Positions 35,201 through 43,107 are shown, counted from the stretch's first letter. The stretch is 60,699 nucleotides of DNA from Nitrospiria bacterium (GCA_036397255.1 DASWJH010000070.1:1-60699), one strand, 5' to 3'. Notes: generated by a model not told the origin, from the sequence alone. Program-made: numbers and translations.

Positions 35201-38200
35201 GAGTCCAAAAAACAACAGATGATTGCGGCCTATGGGAATGGAGGGATTTTGGGCGGGGTTTATAGAAAGTGGACATTGGGAAGTGGCTGGTCTTCAGCCT
35301 CATTTCTTCCATCAGGCCCAAGAATTCCAGATGTGATTCAGTTACGTTCTAATCCAACCAATAATGAACAATTACTAACACTGATCGATAGAAAATTTAA
35401 TGAAAACGATTCTAATGAAAGCTCTCCCCAGGGGATTACGTTTCATCATTGGACCGGGTTTGTGTGGGATAAAAGCACGATTTTAGAAGCAAATCCTCCG
35501 AGTCCGAGAACCGTTTATGATTCCGATAGCGGGAAGAACGTTATGGTTCAACCGGAATCGTTTATGGTTTCATTTGCTCAGCACCAAAACATAACCGGTT
35601 TAACTGTAAATGGGATAAATCCCTCAATCTTAGGACTTGGAACCTCAACCTCTGTAACCCTTTCGGGAACCGGTCTGGTTTCGGGGTCTACCGTCACTTT
35701 TAGTGGGACAGGGGTTACCACGAATGGTGGGGTGAACGCCAGTAACGGGGGAACACAATTGGCTTTTACGGTAAATGTTTCAGGTGGGGCAGCTACGGGA
35801 GCAAGGGATATCACTGTAACAAATTCAGATGGACAATCCGTGATGGGGGTTGGAATTCTTACCATTGGTTCGGGAACAACTTCTTCTCCAAGGATTACAG
35901 GGCTTAGTCCTGACTCTGCCCCCCAAGGCGTATCCTCCGCTTTGATTACAATCAATGGGTCTGGTTTTCAAACAGGCGCAACGGTTGGTTTTAGCGGTAC
36001 CGGGGTTACGGTAAATTCCGTTAATTTTGTAAATTCCTCCCGTTTGGATGTGACCGTGGATATCAATGGTTTGGCTACCCCGGGAGCAAGGGATGTTACT
36101 GTTACAAATCCAGATAGCGGAACGGTTACAGTTTCTTCTCTCTTCAATATAGCCTTGGTCTCTAGCTCCAATCTGCTTGTTTCGTCTAATATGACCATTT
36201 CAACGGATGCCACCTATCCTGATATTACCGTCAGAGATGGTGCCACTCTGACCCTTCAAGGGGACATTACTTTAACTGCCACTGGAACCATATGTGTGGC
36301 CGGAACATCCTCAACTTGTGCGTCGGGAAGCTCGGGGGCTGGAGGGATTCTTTTAATTCCTTCTTCGGGATTGGTAACCATTAAAGCGTCCGATATGAAC
36401 ATCGAATCAGGGGGACAAATTTCTTCGGACTGGAGGGGTTGTGCGGCAGCGGTTGGGTGTGGTTCAGGTGGAATTGGTGTTGGGGGAAGCAGCACTGGTT
36501 CAGGTGCAGGTGGAGCTTCTCACGGGGGAAGAGGTGGAAACAGCGGAAATTCTTCTGGAGGAAAGGGTTCTTTAAGCACTTATGGTTCAAGTACTTTTCC
36601 AATTACAAGAGGGAGTGGGGGTGGAAATGGAGATGCAACAGGTGTTGGGGGAGCTGGGGGGGGAGCTTATAAGATAGAGGTAATAAATACCCTTACCTTA
36701 AATGGATTTTTAACGGCTCAAGGGCAAAATGGAATTAATAGTGCGGTTTCCGGGGGTGGCGGTGGAAGTGGAGGGAGCATCCAGGTCATTACCAATATAC
36801 TTGGGGGTTCTGGAAATTTTTCTACAAAAGGAGGAAATGGGGGAAATCATTCCTCTGGAAATAATCCTGGTGGTGGTGGCGGTGGTGGTCGAATCGCCGT
36901 CTATGCGATAACCTCTACTTTGAGCACATCCAATATGAATTGTTCAGGTGGTACAGGAGGGGCAGGATTAACCACCAATGGTCAAAACGGGGGGCCGGGG
37001 GGTTGTAATCTTTATATTCAAGCCACTCCCACCGTTTCCAGTATTTCTCCCTCAAGTTTATTTAAAGGGGTGAATGATCAAAATATTACTATTTTGGGAT
37101 CCAATTTTGTAGATGGGGCGACGGTTTCAATGGGCACCGGAGTGGTGGTGAATTTGGTGAAGTTTATCAATGCGGGTGAATTGGTGGTGAATGTGGATGT
37201 AAACCCCTCTGCTGTGCAAGGTCTAAGAGATGTTATTGTTACCAATCCTTTAATCGGACAGTCCCCTTCAGGAAATAATTTGCTAACCATCCTGGATCCA
37301 AGCGATACGACTGCCCCAAATGCGGTTTCGGATCTTACAGAAAAACCTAATTCTACCACAACCAGTTCCGTGACATTCAAGTGGACCTCTCCAGCGGATA
37401 ATGGGGGGGGGAATGTGGCATCCTATGATATTCGATATGCAACCTTCCAAATTGCTGCCGCGAGTTTTTCAAGTGCCACCTCTGTTTTAAATTCCCCAAC
37501 ACCTTCTTCTGCAGGGAGCCCAGAGGAATTTACGATAGGGGGGCTCGTGGGGGGACGAACATATTTCTTTGCCTTAAAATCAAAGGATGCCAATGGAAAT
37601 ACCTCTGCAATCTCCAATGTGGTTTCTGTGGTGGTTGGGGCTGATACGACTCCTCCAGCAAAAATCACTGATTTAAGGTTTGGGGAAACGGTAAACTCCA
37701 ATTCTGTTTCTTTAATATGGACTTCAACGGGTGATGATGGAAGCATAGGACAGGCCAACCGTTATATTGTGAAATTTTCAATCACGAATATTCAAAATCA
37801 AACGGACTTTAATAATGCCACTACTTTTAAACAATTCCTTATTCCCAAAACCGCAGGGTCTACTGAGACCTTGGCTATTGGCGGTCTATCCCCCAATACG
37901 CGCTATTATTTTGGGGTGGAAGCGGTTGATGAAGCTGGGAATAAAGGAGGGTTTTCCAATATTGCGACGGCGGCCACTTTGTCAAATACCCCCTCTAATG
38001 ACACTGTTGCTCCGTCGGCCATTACCGATCTTGTTGTCGTATCCGCTGGGGTAACAGATACCACGTTGATGGTTCGGTGGACGGCTTCCGGTAATGACGG
38101 AAAATTAGGAACCGCTACCGGTTACGATTTGCGGTACTCTCATTTGGAAATCGTGGGTTCTGGAGGGGATGGGGTGAGAACCATTAATTTTGCTAATGCA

Positions 38201-38929
38201 ACTCCTGTTTCAAATCTCCCCTCTCCTCATGAAGCTGGGAAGATTGAAACGTTTGTTATTACCGGTTTGACCCGGAATACACCCTACACCATAGCCATAA
38301 AAGTTTTTGATGAGGGATATAATCAAAGTAATTCGTCTCCTCAAGGAATTTCTGGGATTTCAAATATTGTTTCTTCCCGCACAGCCATGCGGAACGGGTT
38401 TAACCTTGTGTCCGTTCCCTTGACTACCATACCCAATGATGTGGATTCCGTTTTTGGGGATGATGTGGGGATTCCTGTAAATATATCCAGTTGGTTTTCC
38501 ACGGGTCTAGACTCTTCGAAAGGATCTTACCAAACTCCAACGACGGTGCAGGAGGGGATGGGATATATCCTTTTTTCCCAGGGAAACCTTTCCGTAGTCG
38601 ATGCCCCAAGTGGATCACAAGAAATTACAACAGGCCCCTATTCTATTTCAATACAGAGGGGTTGGAATATCCTTGGGAACCCTTTTAACAAAAGAGTGGG
38701 GTTAGGAGAGACCAGTATTAGGAGGATGGAATCGGGAGAAACCCTTGGTTTTCCTGAGGCGGTGACCCGTGGCTGGGTAGGGAGTTCTCTATACCTTTTT
38801 AATGGAATAACATTCGATGCGGTTAAATTTGATGATCCCACACCCGCTGCATTGGAACCTTGGCAAGGGTATTGGTTTTTGGTGTTGAGGGATGATTTTT
38901 CCTATGAAATGGTGATTAACAAACCTTGA
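29252..38929 (+). CDS. Giant IPT/TIG, glycine-rich and FN3 surface protein
   Basis: About 3,225 residues. ATG 29252 gives a signal peptide (LFFCLYGIFFLLTTPIIAQS); an upstream TTG (29135) gives no sensible leader. By nucleotide position: IPT/TIG domain (29340-29640), glycine-rich module A (29640-30640), six IPT (30640-32280), glycine-rich B (32280-33070), three IPT (33070-33930), a repeat region with WNG/WDG-x-x-W motifs (33930-34830), IPT (34840-35130), a related repeat region (35150-35590), two IPT (35600-36150), glycine-rich C (36150-37020), IPT (37025-37290), three FN3 (37300-38380) and a C-terminal GFNLVSVPL/GWNILGNPF domain. No transmembrane anchor or LPXTG is seen. Likely a secreted adhesin or extracellular matrix scaffold. 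Confidence 0.82.
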   Translation: MKNPTFNRVLFFCLYGIFFLLTTPIIAQSVSTLTTITPNSGLWDKEITVTIQGSNFVSGSIVTFTCNSCTKPGISVLSTKYVNDMINPPKIEAIIYVSPEAEIATWQVDVFDPDNTQSTNSLTFNVNERNLDVNTASGDIILDVGSPRRWKNILVTNGKTLTINAITIEIETLTISNGTLKLVRGARLLPSPTINATNATITGDSSYTLDGSNITLTSSNIFGERVTVLGTNLTVGSASRINLNGGGQKGGRGCKDIDYVGSAGQGKGEDGNGAACLNLRPGGGGGYGGTGGNGFSTLGPTDPVSSGGIAYGNPMAPTDLGSGGGKSVVSTLAGNIAVAGGNGGGALKIGVSGTLTNNGIISANGSVGGTGSRGAGGGSGGSVFVSAGTLSGTGTFRAIGGNGGANGGGGGGGGRIVAYYNSTTFPVGNLICTRGTGGSGGGGNGINGTCGGGSGGLQVIGSAPSGISVSPSSLGQGAASKTLVITGNNIKNGATVGFSGSGITIISTTFISSNSSLSVTISVSSFASNGNRILTVTNPDGTSSTTTFSVASGPTVSTISPSRVDQGKSNVSVVISGTNFDSPNGCSLSFSGSGIVINNVTCDSSTQISGNISIAPTATSGQRDVIISNSSNSGRGVGGNRLQVELSPTVNNVSPGNLGQGALSQTLTLTGFSFSSGATVSFSGGGDITSGGVTVNSSTSITVPVTISTTALLGTRDVTVTNLDGRAGTCSGCLTLTQGPSISSISPASRGRGATGQVLSINGSNFVSGATVSFSGAGITINNTSFINSTQQSVTVNIASNATTGTRDVSVTNPDKGRFGGTGIFTINPTPSINTITPKRGDEGATSLQLTISGTDFQNGATVTLGGSGLTVGSTSFVNTGTLQTTVDILPTAPIGARSVTVTNPDGGSQTLSSLFTVDAVPVISSVSPSNGVQGDIDKQVTITGTGFVNGLNVSVGSGITASSINVVSLTQIVLLVNISFPTTPGTYNFTVTNPDGRSSTASSPFTVTAASPLTVNGSQTLTSSDINSYISVTVNNGGVLTLQGAVGLSVQGNMTVAAGGTVTANGKGCPSGQGVGANGCSGNLGIPGRPSGNSGGGHGGNGGNGFFGVGGSSYGLATKPTFLGSGGIAGDNPSNPNGGPGGGAIKLVVGGTLQVDGIISANGNPGGNLNGANGGAGGGAGGSIYLTANTLSGTGSVSANGGAGGTNDLNRGGGGGAGGRIAIYYVPSGLNTFSGVAVPSTSCGASLSKGGTAPPGGTAGSDGTCIITTISNPNVSVATPNTLIQGRTNVSLTLTDTDSNPATNFVNGVTVSFSGTGITVVSTSFVDAQTLSLTVNIANTASSGSRNVTVTNPDGTSFTANGLISISAIPTLTSVSPDNLNRGLTSQTLTLNGSNFQTGATLSMDGGGFSASSCSGSGSQLVCTVSSSITNTAGPRTLTITNPDTGSGSATGLFRINSNPQLTSVSPSSVPPGTLNQVLRLIGSGFISNATVDISCDTNLVPNCSHGIEVSGNPTFVGFNELQVTVNVLSSATVGKRTLVINNQDGGSNTFSNNFEVGAIPSTTVTGLVAYGESSTSTPRFRTWNGSGWSQESSAVNGVNPNHWNVMVSNPVRNEKILASLDSKDRLMVQVWNGVQWGNALEIAPLSGSASVEGTAFDVAFEAGGRGLVVYGLSGSSVLRYRIWDGTNWGSEQQVFNTATTGVPVWVKLAANPSGQEILLVFKDSQKDINSLVWNGTQFGNEKRLTIEGTSPATPGFDVAYERQSGKAMVVWSKNSSSTPRYRIWDGTSWGNEGQAIQLGSSSSANLRHLRLVSDPQSDQMALGILDENRGLQVQFWDGSNWLNTGTRTPFTLTENPGSTLTVSSISPNSIGQGVGSLNLTITGANFKEGSLTQPVLVSFSGTGITVDSANVTVDSPTQLTVPITVSNLAPLGSRNVTVTNTDPEGQSVTMPGLFEVTTGTSALIKTFTQNEGFGRNFDLAWESKKQQMIAAYGNGGILGGVYRKWTLGSGWSSASFLPSGPRIPDVIQLRSNPTNNEQLLTLIDRKFNENDSNESSPQGITFHHWTGFVWDKSTILEANPPSPRTVYDSDSGKNVMVQPESFMVSFAQHQNITGLTVNGINPSILGLGTSTSVTLSGTGLVSGSTVTFSGTGVTTNGGVNASNGGTQLAFTVNVSGGAATGARDITVTNSDGQSVMGVGILTIGSGTTSSPRITGLSPDSAPQGVSSALITINGSGFQTGATVGFSGTGVTVNSVNFVNSSRLDVTVDINGLATPGARDVTVTNPDSGTVTVSSLFNIALVSSSNLLVSSNMTISTDATYPDITVRDGATLTLQGDITLTATGTICVAGTSSTCASGSSGAGGILLIPSSGLVTIKASDMNIESGGQISSDWRGCAAAVGCGSGGIGVGGSSTGSGAGGASHGGRGGNSGNSSGGKGSLSTYGSSTFPITRGSGGGNGDATGVGGAGGGAYKIEVINTLTLNGFLTAQGQNGINSAVSGGGGGSGGSIQVITNILGGSGNFSTKGGNGGNHSSGNNPGGGGGGGRIAVYAITSTLSTSNMNCSGGTGGAGLTTNGQNGGPGGCNLYIQATPTVSSISPSSLFKGVNDQNITILGSNFVDGATVSMGTGVVVNLVKFINAGELVVNVDVNPSAVQGLRDVIVTNPLIGQSPSGNNLLTILDPSDTTAPNAVSDLTEKPNSTTTSSVTFKWTSPADNGGGNVASYDIRYATFQIAAASFSSATSVLNSPTPSSAGSPEEFTIGGLVGGRTYFFALKSKDANGNTSAISNVVSVVVGADTTPPAKITDLRFGETVNSNSVSLIWTSTGDDGSIGQANRYIVKFSITNIQNQTDFNNATTFKQFLIPKTAGSTETLAIGGLSPNTRYYFGVEAVDEAGNKGGFSNIATAATLSNTPSNDTVAPSAITDLVVVSAGVTDTTLMVRWTASGNDGKLGTATGYDLRYSHLEIVGSGGDGVRTINFANATPVSNLPSPHEAGKIETFVITGLTRNTPYTIAIKVFDEGYNQSNSSPQGISGISNIVSSRTAMRNGFNLVSVPLTTIPNDVDSVFGDDVGIPVNISSWFSTGLDSSKGSYQTPTTVQEGMGYILFSQGNLSVVDAPSGSQEITTGPYSISIQRGWNILGNPFNKRVGLGETSIRRMESGETLGFPEAVTRGWVGSSLYLFNGITFDAVKFDDPTPAALEPWQGYWFLVLRDDFSYEMVINKP

Positions 38930-38937
38930 GACTTAAT

Positions 38938-39753
38938 ATGATGGAAAAAAAAATATTGGTATTTTTTTTCTCCCTTTTCTTCTATTTCACATTGATTTCC
39001 GTTGTCCAGGCCTTTAATTTTGAAATGGAAATAAAGGTATCGGTCTCAGATGCTTTAGCCGATAATGGAAAAGCCACACAACGCCTTGTTGCCGGGGGAA
39101 ACCAAAAAACCACCGTTGGTTTTGATCCCCTTTTTGATGTTCCGGCACTTTTCCTTGGGGATACTCTTAAAGCCTCTTTCCCTCATCCAGAGATGCCTGG
39201 TCATTTGGACCCTCTCTGGAGAGATTTTCGGGAGGATCACCTCCCAATGGCTTGGACGTTTGAGGTTTCCTCCAATAAGGATAAAACTCCCATTACCCTG
39301 CAATGGGTGGCATCGGTTACCGAATCAGGCTGTGAGAATGTGAAATTTAACCTGATTGATCAAACTACTGGGCAAGTTATTGATATGGAGATTGCTTCTA
39401 ATTACACGTTTTCCAATGAAAAACTAAAAAAAAGACAGTTTCTTTTAAAAGCTCAGGCTGCCCAAAATGCACCCCCTCAAATCCCAGGCCAGCTTTGGAG
39501 TCCGCGGCAAGGAAAATCAGGGATACTTCTAACCTGGAGCTTCCCAACCGGTGAGGCCGATGTAGGTTACCAAATTGAACGGAAGCAGGGATTTGAGGAT
39601 TTTGAAAAGTTAAAAACGACCTCCCTTTCAACCAACAAATACCTTGATCGAAACATTGTTCGAGGGAATACCTATACCTATCGGGTTACCGCGGTTTCAA
39701 AAAATGGATGCCAGAGCGGTTCATCTGAAGAGCTCACCTTAACCATCCCTTAA
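38938..39753 (+). CDS. Exported protein with C-terminal FN3-like domain
   Basis: About 272 residues with a signal peptide (ILVFFFSLFFYFTLISVVQA). The first half is unrecognised and may be a carbohydrate- or ligand-binding beta-sandwich (DPLFDVPALFLGDTLKASFPHP, MAWTFEVSSNKDKTPITLQW). The C-terminal about 90 residues are FN3-like (ILLTWSFPTGEADVGYQIERK...YTYRVTAVSKNGCQSGSS). It follows the giant IPT/FN3 gene almost without gap. The C-terminus of the giant protein also has a GWN-type domain with similar surroundings, so the two may be secreted and act together. ATG 38938 or 38941 both fit; an upstream TTG overlaps the previous stop. Confidence 0.7.
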   Translation: MMEKKILVFFFSLFFYFTLISVVQAFNFEMEIKVSVSDALADNGKATQRLVAGGNQKTTVGFDPLFDVPALFLGDTLKASFPHPEMPGHLDPLWRDFREDHLPMAWTFEVSSNKDKTPITLQWVASVTESGCENVKFNLIDQTTGQVIDMEIASNYTFSNEKLKKRQFLLKAQAAQNAPPQIPGQLWSPRQGKSGILLTWSFPTGEADVGYQIERKQGFEDFEKLKTTSLSTNKYLDRNIVRGNTYTYRVTAVSKNGCQSGSSEELTLTIP

Positions 39754-39823
39754 ATTTCTATTCTCATTTTAAGTTTAAGTTATTTCCCGACAGCCAGATA
39801 AACCTGTTAAAAATTGACGTTAC

Positions 39824-39851
39824 TTGACAAACCGGGATCATTGGATATGAT
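39824..39851 (+). promoter_or_regulatory. Sigma-70-type promoter
   Basis: TTGACA (39824-39829), 16-bp spacer, TATGAT (39846-39851), a near-consensus pair. It lies about 100 bp before the small coiled-coil gene. CTTGACAA is the same -35 context as at the tRNA-Val and HU genes. Confidence 0.6.
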
Positions 39852-39955
39852 AAAAACTGCGAAGGAAAAAAATCCTAATGGGATCAAGTAAGTGTTTCTT
39901 TTTTACAATATTAAAAGGTGAACTCTTATGAGAAAAAAACCTTGCGGAGGTGCTC

Positions 39956-40324
39956 GTGTCCCAATTAAATAAGAAACGCCCAGGCAAAAGTCAAAAAAGA
40001 TTTTCCTCCGTTTCTTATCGAGAGAACGGGAAAGTGGTTGCCGGGAAGCGAAAGCCAAAGAGGGACAAATTATATTATATGCAAGAGGAAGAACGCTTAT
40101 TTCTTTTGGAAGATATCCAGGAAAGATCCATTTATGAATTAAGAGAACGGCAGGAAGATGATATGACGCAACAGGAAGTGGCCCTATATTATAGTTTCCT
40201 TAGTCAAATTGAGGAGGAGATCCAAAAACAACAGGAATTGATCATTCAAGTTCGACAAGAAATTGAAGATACAGATAATCCGTCCCTTCCTTTTTTTAGG
40301 AAAAAATCCCGCTTCAGAATTTAA
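39956..40324 (+). CDS. Small basic coiled-coil hypothetical protein
   Basis: About 122 residues, starting at GTG 39956 behind GGAGG (39946-39950). The first 35 residues are strongly basic (NKKRPGKSQKR, AGKRKPKRDK); the middle is acidic and heptad-like (EEERLFLLEDIQERSIYELRERQEDD, then a second coiled-coil IEEEIQKQQELIIQVRQEIED). No domain is recognised. A 14-codon mini-ORF (ATG 39928 to TAA 39970) with its own AAAAGG site overlaps the start in another frame. The basic tail could bind nucleic acid, but there is no direct evidence. Confidence 0.6.
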   Translation: MSQLNKKRPGKSQKRFSSVSYRENGKVVAGKRKPKRDKLYYMQEEERLFLLEDIQERSIYELRERQEDDMTQQEVALYYSFLSQIEEEIQKQQELIIQVRQEIEDTDNPSLPFFRKKSRFRI

Positions 40325-40473
40325 ATTAATTCTATTAAAATAATTTAAAAGAAATATTTTTTTTCTCGCTATCCATTTCTTTTATTCCTAAAAACTTATA
40401 GTCCGTTCAGCAACCCCTTAGGTTTGCAATTTCAAAAGTCCTGTTCTAAAATGTTTTTATTTAGGAGCTTGGA

Positions 40474-41139
40474 GTGACTTTTACTCAGCGATTAAGGAAA
40501 AAATCCCAGCCCATTTGGAATGCACAACTCAAGCATCCTTTTGTGAGAGCCCTTGGAAATGGAAGCCTTTCCCCAAAAAAATTTAAATTCTATATTCTTC
40601 AAGACTCTCTTTTCCTTTTTGAGCTTTCAAAAGTTTTTGGACAAGGGGCATTTCGAAGCCCCAACTCAAAATTAATGTCCCATTTTACAAAACTTCAAGC
40701 CGACACCTTGGAGGTAGAGCAAGCCCTTCATCGTGAATATGGGAAAAAGTGGAAATTAAGTGATACCCAAATGACATCCGTTCCCATGGCACCAACCAAC
40801 TATGCCTATACCCGGCATATGCTCCAGGTGGCACTCACAGGAAGTTTAATCGAAATTACCAGTGTGGCATTGCCTTGTGCTTGGATCTATTGTGAAGTAG
40901 GGTTGCACCTTTGCCGAAAGCCCATTCCCAAAAACCACCCTTATATAAATTGGCTTTCATTGTATTCCTCTCCTGAGTTTGCAGAGGTTGCCGCGTGGAT
41001 GCGTGCTCTGGTTGATCGGTTGGCCCTATCCGTTGGACCTCAAATTAGAAAAAAAGTGGAACATGATTTTTGGATTAGTTCGCAATATGAATTGCTTTTT
41101 TGGCAAATGGCATGGAATGAAGAAAAGTGGCCTGTTTGA
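40474..41139 (+). CDS. tenA: TenA-family thiaminase II / thiamine salvage protein
   Basis: A 221-residue all-helical protein. GTG 40474 follows AGGAG. Signatures: FVRALGNGSLSPKKFKFYILQDSLFLFELSKVF near the N-terminus, where Tyr/Gln-Asp form part of the pyrimidine pocket; TNYAYTRHMLQVA; LPCAWIYCEVG with the catalytic cysteine; and YSSPEFAE. TenA hydrolyses thiamine breakdown products to recover the pyrimidine. Length is normal. A relation to the rhodanese gene 75 bp downstream (sulfur transfer) is possible. No thiamine riboswitch is found in the 150 bp ahead. Confidence 0.88.
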   Translation: MTFTQRLRKKSQPIWNAQLKHPFVRALGNGSLSPKKFKFYILQDSLFLFELSKVFGQGAFRSPNSKLMSHFTKLQADTLEVEQALHREYGKKWKLSDTQMTSVPMAPTNYAYTRHMLQVALTGSLIEITSVALPCAWIYCEVGLHLCRKPIPKNHPYINWLSLYSSPEFAEVAAWMRALVDRLALSVGPQIRKKVEHDFWISSQYELLFWQMAWNEEKWPV

Positions 41140-41214
41140 TTCCATCATTCAATTTTTGGTCGTAAAAATTTTTATTTTTAAATTTGGATTAGATTATCTA
41201 GGGGGAAAAGGCTG

Positions 41215-41619
41215 GTGGACCATAAACCCGGGTTTTTAAAATTAGTCCGACAGGCCAAAAAAAATATAAAGGAGTCTTCGGTATTCAAAGTCAAAAAGAA
41301 ACTTGAACGGGGAGAGAGGTTTTATTTCATTGATGTCAGAGAGGACCATGAGTTTCAGAATAGATCCGCCAAGGGAGCCCTTCATTTGGGACGGGGGATC
41401 ATCGAGCGGGACATTGAAGAATTGGTTCCCGATAAAAAGTGTGAAATTATTCTTTATTGTGGGGGGGGATATCGTTCCGCGCTGGCGGCCCTGAATTTAA
41501 AAAAGATGGGGTATCAAAAGGTCTTTTCCATGGCAGGTGGGATAAAAGCCTGGTTAAAGGCTGATTATCCGATCCAGACTGAAAAACGTATACCCGTTGG
41601 GAATAAAAAAGTAAGATAA
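41215..41619 (+). CDS. Rhodanese-like sulfurtransferase
   Basis: A 134-residue single-domain rhodanese. GTG 41215 has GGGGGAAAAG upstream. FYFIDVREDHEFQ opens the domain, and ILYCGGGYRSALAA carries the catalytic cysteine in a loop C-G-G-G-Y-R-S, the length typical of sulfur-transferring rhodaneses. VFSMAGGIKAWLKADYPI ends it. An N-terminal helix-like basic extension (FLKLVRQAKKNIKESS) precedes it. Cytoplasmic. It lies between tenA and mpl; sulfur transfer in thiamine metabolism is possible but unproven. Confidence 0.88.
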   Translation: MDHKPGFLKLVRQAKKNIKESSVFKVKKKLERGERFYFIDVREDHEFQNRSAKGALHLGRGIIERDIEELVPDKKCEIILYCGGGYRSALAALNLKKMGYQKVFSMAGGIKAWLKADYPIQTEKRIPVGNKKVR

Positions 41620-41667
41620 AAAGAATCCTGAATAATGGTGTTTGGAAAAACCTTTGGTAGGGTTTCT

Positions 41668-43098
41668 ATGATAGAAAATTTTGATCCCAAAAAAGTTCGA
41701 CACATTCACCTCATTGCCATATGCGGAACGGGGATGGGGTCCTTGGCCGGAATGTTGAAGGACTCGGGTTTTGAGGTCAGCGGTTCCGATCATAATGCTT
41801 ACCCTCCCATGAGTACCTATTTAGAGGGTTTAGGGATAAACCCAAAGGTAGGGTTTTCTCCCTCCCACCTGAATCCCCGTCCTGACCTTGTTGTCATTGG
41901 AAATGCAGTTCCAAAGACCAATCCCGAAGTTCAGGAAGTCTTAAATAAACAGATTCCTTATCTTTCTCTTCCTCAAGCCCTGGCGACTTTTTTTCTGGAC
42001 GGGAAAAAAAATGTAGTCATTACGGGAACACACGGAAAAACAACCACCAGTGCTTTGATGGCCTGGATATTGGAGTTTGCCGGACTCAATCCAGGATGCA
42101 TGATTGGGGGATGGGCCCTCAATTTTAATGGAAATAATCAGTTGGGGGGAGGCCAATATTTTGTTGTTGAGGGGGATGAATATGATACCGCTTTTTTCGA
42201 TAAAGGTCCGAAATTTCTTCATTACAAACCCACCATTGGAGTAATTACCAGCATTGAATTTGACCATGGGGATATTTACAAGGATCTTAATTCTATTAAG
42301 GCCGCTTTTAAAAAGTTTATTGATCTTTTACCCCCTGATGGTTTTTTGGTTGCTGCCCAGGGAGATCCCAATATTGATGATATACTAAAACCGGTTTCCT
42401 GTAAGGTGGAGCGCTATGGTTTAGAATCCAACGCAGATTGGTGGGCGGATGGGATCAAATACCGGAAGGGGGGAATACATTTTGAGCTTCGGTACAAGGG
42501 ACAACCCCAAGGAGATTTTGAAGTTCCGGTGGTGGGCCTTCACAATTTAAAGAACGTTCTTGCCGTGATTGCTGTTTCCCAACGTATAGGGCTTCCGCTG
42601 GAAAAAGTCAAAGAAGGTTTAACCCAGTTCCGGGGGGTAAAGCGTCGCCAGGAGGTTGTCGGAGAGGTACGGGAAATTTTGGTCCTAGATGATTTTGCCC
42701 ACCATCCCACTGCGATTCAGGAAACCCTAACGGGTCTCAAAAATTCCCATCCCCATCGGCGGCTCTGGGCTGTTTTTGAGCCGCGGTCAGCCACCAGCCG
42801 AAAAAATATTTTTCAAAAGGAATTTGTCAACGCTTTTAGGTCTGCAGATTGCGTGGTGATTGCCGATCTTTTTTCTCCTGAAAAGATTCCTCCCGAAGAA
42901 CGCCTTGATCCCAAAAAACTGGTGGAGGATATTGAAAAAAGTGGGAAAAGGGCATGGTTTTTACCCCAAACCGGAGAGATTCTTCATGAAATGGTATCCC
43001 AGCTTCAGCCAGGGGATTTGGTCTGTATCATGTCCAGTGGGAGCTTTGACGGTTTACATAAAAAATTGATCCAGGTGTTGGAGGAACATTTTTCATAA
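41668..43098 (+). CDS. mpl: UDP-N-acetylmuramate:L-alanyl-gamma-D-glutamyl-meso-diaminopimelate ligase
   Basis: A 476-residue Mur-ligase family enzyme that reattaches recycled murein tripeptide to UDP-MurNAc. ATG 41668 (GGTAGGG upstream) gives the standard N-terminus; ATG 41635 is less likely. Motifs: HLIAICGTGMGSLAGMLK and GSDHNAYPPMS at the UDP-MurNAc domain, VVITGTHGKTTTSALMAW (P-loop), VVEGDEYDTAFFD, SIEFDHGDIY, LDDFAHHPTAI and EPRSATSRKN, all characteristic of Mpl rather than MurC. It is followed by a serine hydrolase and ldcA, forming a murein recycling unit on the + strand. Confidence 0.94.
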   Translation: MIENFDPKKVRHIHLIAICGTGMGSLAGMLKDSGFEVSGSDHNAYPPMSTYLEGLGINPKVGFSPSHLNPRPDLVVIGNAVPKTNPEVQEVLNKQIPYLSLPQALATFFLDGKKNVVITGTHGKTTTSALMAWILEFAGLNPGCMIGGWALNFNGNNQLGGGQYFVVEGDEYDTAFFDKGPKFLHYKPTIGVITSIEFDHGDIYKDLNSIKAAFKKFIDLLPPDGFLVAAQGDPNIDDILKPVSCKVERYGLESNADWWADGIKYRKGGIHFELRYKGQPQGDFEVPVVGLHNLKNVLAVIAVSQRIGLPLEKVKEGLTQFRGVKRRQEVVGEVREILVLDDFAHHPTAIQETLTGLKNSHPHRRLWAVFEPRSATSRKNIFQKEFVNAFRSADCVVIADLFSPEKIPPEERLDPKKLVEDIEKSGKRAWFLPQTGEILHEMVSQLQPGDLVCIMSSGSFDGLHKKLIQVLEEHFS

Positions 43099-43107
43099 AG
43101 GAAGACA

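Noticed and set aside
29312-38841. Long open frames on the - strand of the giant IPT gene
   Set aside because: They mirror the repetitive, GC-biased + strand codons; their translations are valine/proline/glutamate-rich shadow repeats with no start signals.
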